Made by a program: the position numbers and the translations under genes
Shown: in pieces, positions 63,300 to 64,000 of the stretch
Numbering within the stretch: position 1 is the first letter of the stretch
How the letters are laid out: each line of letters begins with the position of its first letter
The notes under the pieces: generated by a model
Databases searched by the model: none
Seen by the model: only the letters and a program-made list of their open reading frames with translations
What the model was told of the DNA's origin: nothing
DNA from: Bacillus pumilus
Lineage (GTDB): Bacteria > Bacillota > Bacilli > Bacillales > Bacillaceae
Reading direction: 5' to 3'
Assembly (NCBI GenBank): GCA_001938995.1
Contig: MKZN01000002.1
Location: 1 to 64,000, forward strand
Length of the DNA stretch: 64,000 nucleotides

Positions 63300-64000
63300 G
63301 TGAAAGGTTCAAAAAGTCTATATTGGAAGTTAAGTGCATATTTCTTCTTTTTCTTTTTTACTTGGTCTGCTAGTTATTCTTTATTTTCTATTTGGTTAGG
63401 GCAAGAAATAAAATTAAATGGTTCAGAAACAGGTTTGATCTTTTCTGTAAACGCTATCTTCGCCTTATGTATACAGCCTTTGTATGGTTACATTTCTGAC
63501 AAAATAGGTTTAAAGAAAAATGTCTTATTTTTTATCAGTTTATTACTTGTATTTGTAGGACCATTCTATATTTTTATCTATGGACCGTTATTACAATACA
63601 ATGTCATTTTAGGTGCAGTTGTTGGGGGACTATATTTAGGAGTAGCTTTTTTGGCTGGCATCGGAGCCATCGAATCTTACGTTGAAAAGATTAGTCGTAA
63701 GTATAAGTTTGAGTACGGAAAATCAAGAATGTGGGGCTCGTTAGGATGGGCAGCAGCTACATTTTTTGCAGGACAGATATTTAATATCAACCCACATATT
63801 AATTTTTGGGTAGCATCTGTTTCAGCCATCATATTGGTCACAATCATTATGTCCGTAAGAATAGAAATGACAGATCACGAAATGGAAAAAGCCGATTCTG
63901 TTACATTAACAGACGTTGGACGACTATTTCTATTAAAAGATTTTTGGTTTTTAATGATGTATGTTATCGGAGTGACATGTGTTTATAGCGTTTATGATCA
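63300..64000 (+). CDS. LacY/CscB-type oligosaccharide:H+ symporter (partial, cut by window end)
   Basis: The first 233 residues of a LacY-family MFS permease, open at the window end. The start is GTG 63300 behind AAAGGGG. Family features are 'SIWLGQEIKLNGSETGLIFS', 'CIQPLYGYISDKIGLKKNVL' (loop 2-3 motif) and 'KYKFEYGKSRMWGSLGWAAA', whose RxWGSxG matches the RafB/CscB group. With the GH32 neighbour, sucrose or fructo-oligosaccharide is the likely substrate. It shares promoter architecture with the ABC operon. Confidence 0.9.
   Translation, partial: MKGSKSLYWKLSAYFFFFFFTWSASYSLFSIWLGQEIKLNGSETGLIFSVNAIFALCIQPLYGYISDKIGLKKNVLFFISLLLVFVGPFYIFIYGPLLQYNVILGAVVGGLYLGVAFLAGIGAIESYVEKISRKYKFEYGKSRMWGSLGWAAATFFAGQIFNINPHINFWVASVSAIILVTIIMSVRIEMTDHEMEKADSVTLTDVGRLFLLKDFWFLMMYVIGVTCVYSVYD

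Overview
The window looks like chromosomal DNA of a Gram-positive spore-former, most like the Bacillus pumilus/safensis/altitudinis group. Evidence: a spore germinant receptor operon (GerA/GerB/GerC type), a yng-type leucine degradation operon known in B. subtilis as a mother-cell sporulation operon, a melREDCA cluster, xynD-xynC, cysJI, strong AGGAGG ribosome binding sites, frequent GTG/TTG starts and classic Bacillus terminators. No rRNA, tRNA, CRISPR array or intact insertion sequence was seen.

Layout. 0.3-5.7 kb: a DUF421 membrane protein, a secreted pectinesterase, then dacC (PBP4a), a MATE pump and an acetyltransferase, which may form one operon behind a LexA-type box. 6-9.9 kb: single genes (LLM oxidoreductase, acetate-uptake transporter, HemD-like protein, YngC/DedA protein, small HTH protein). 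9.9-13.6 kb: germinant receptor operon on the minus strand. 13.7-16.4 kb: glcDF. 16.7-19.8 kb: unknown protein, tyrosine phosphatase, YngK. 19.9-29.5 kb: eight-gene leucine/isovalerate degradation operon running from isovaleryl-CoA dehydrogenase through methylcrotonyl-CoA carboxylase, hydratase and HMG-CoA lyase to a ligase that probably activates acetoacetate. 29.6-33.1 kb: cysJI sulfite reductase. 33.3-38 kb: aldehyde dehydrogenase, a split DUF606 transporter pair around a Crp/Fnr regulator, and a phospholipase-D-family enzyme. 38.1-38.7 kb: debris of an MFS pump and perhaps its regulator. 38.9-44.6 kb: melREDCA. 44.8-48.6 kb: mmsA, LysR regulator, MFS transporter. 48.7-52 kb: xynD intact, xynC broken twice, and a broken DUF2651 gene. 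52.3-54.4 kb: arsRBC. 54.8-55.9 kb: PAF-acetylhydrolase-like protein. 56.7-64 kb: an AT-rich sucrose/fructan island (ABC importer, secreted GH32 enzyme, LacI regulator, LacY-type permease cut by the window end).

How the genes work together. Several clusters degrade plant material: pectin (pectinesterase), arabinoxylan (xynD, formerly xynC), alpha-galactosides (mel) and fructans (GH32 island). Neither ABC importer here encodes an ATPase, so both probably borrow an MsmX-type ATPase from elsewhere. The mel and fructan clusters carry cre-like sequences, consistent with catabolite repression.

I did not find a clearly new biological system. The best new-looking signals are regulatory. They are a LexA-type box exactly on a promoter in front of dacC-MATE; three near-identical operator-promoters in the fructan island, one pointing antisense into the LacI gene; and readable decay scars in xynC, an MFS pump and a DUF2651 gene.
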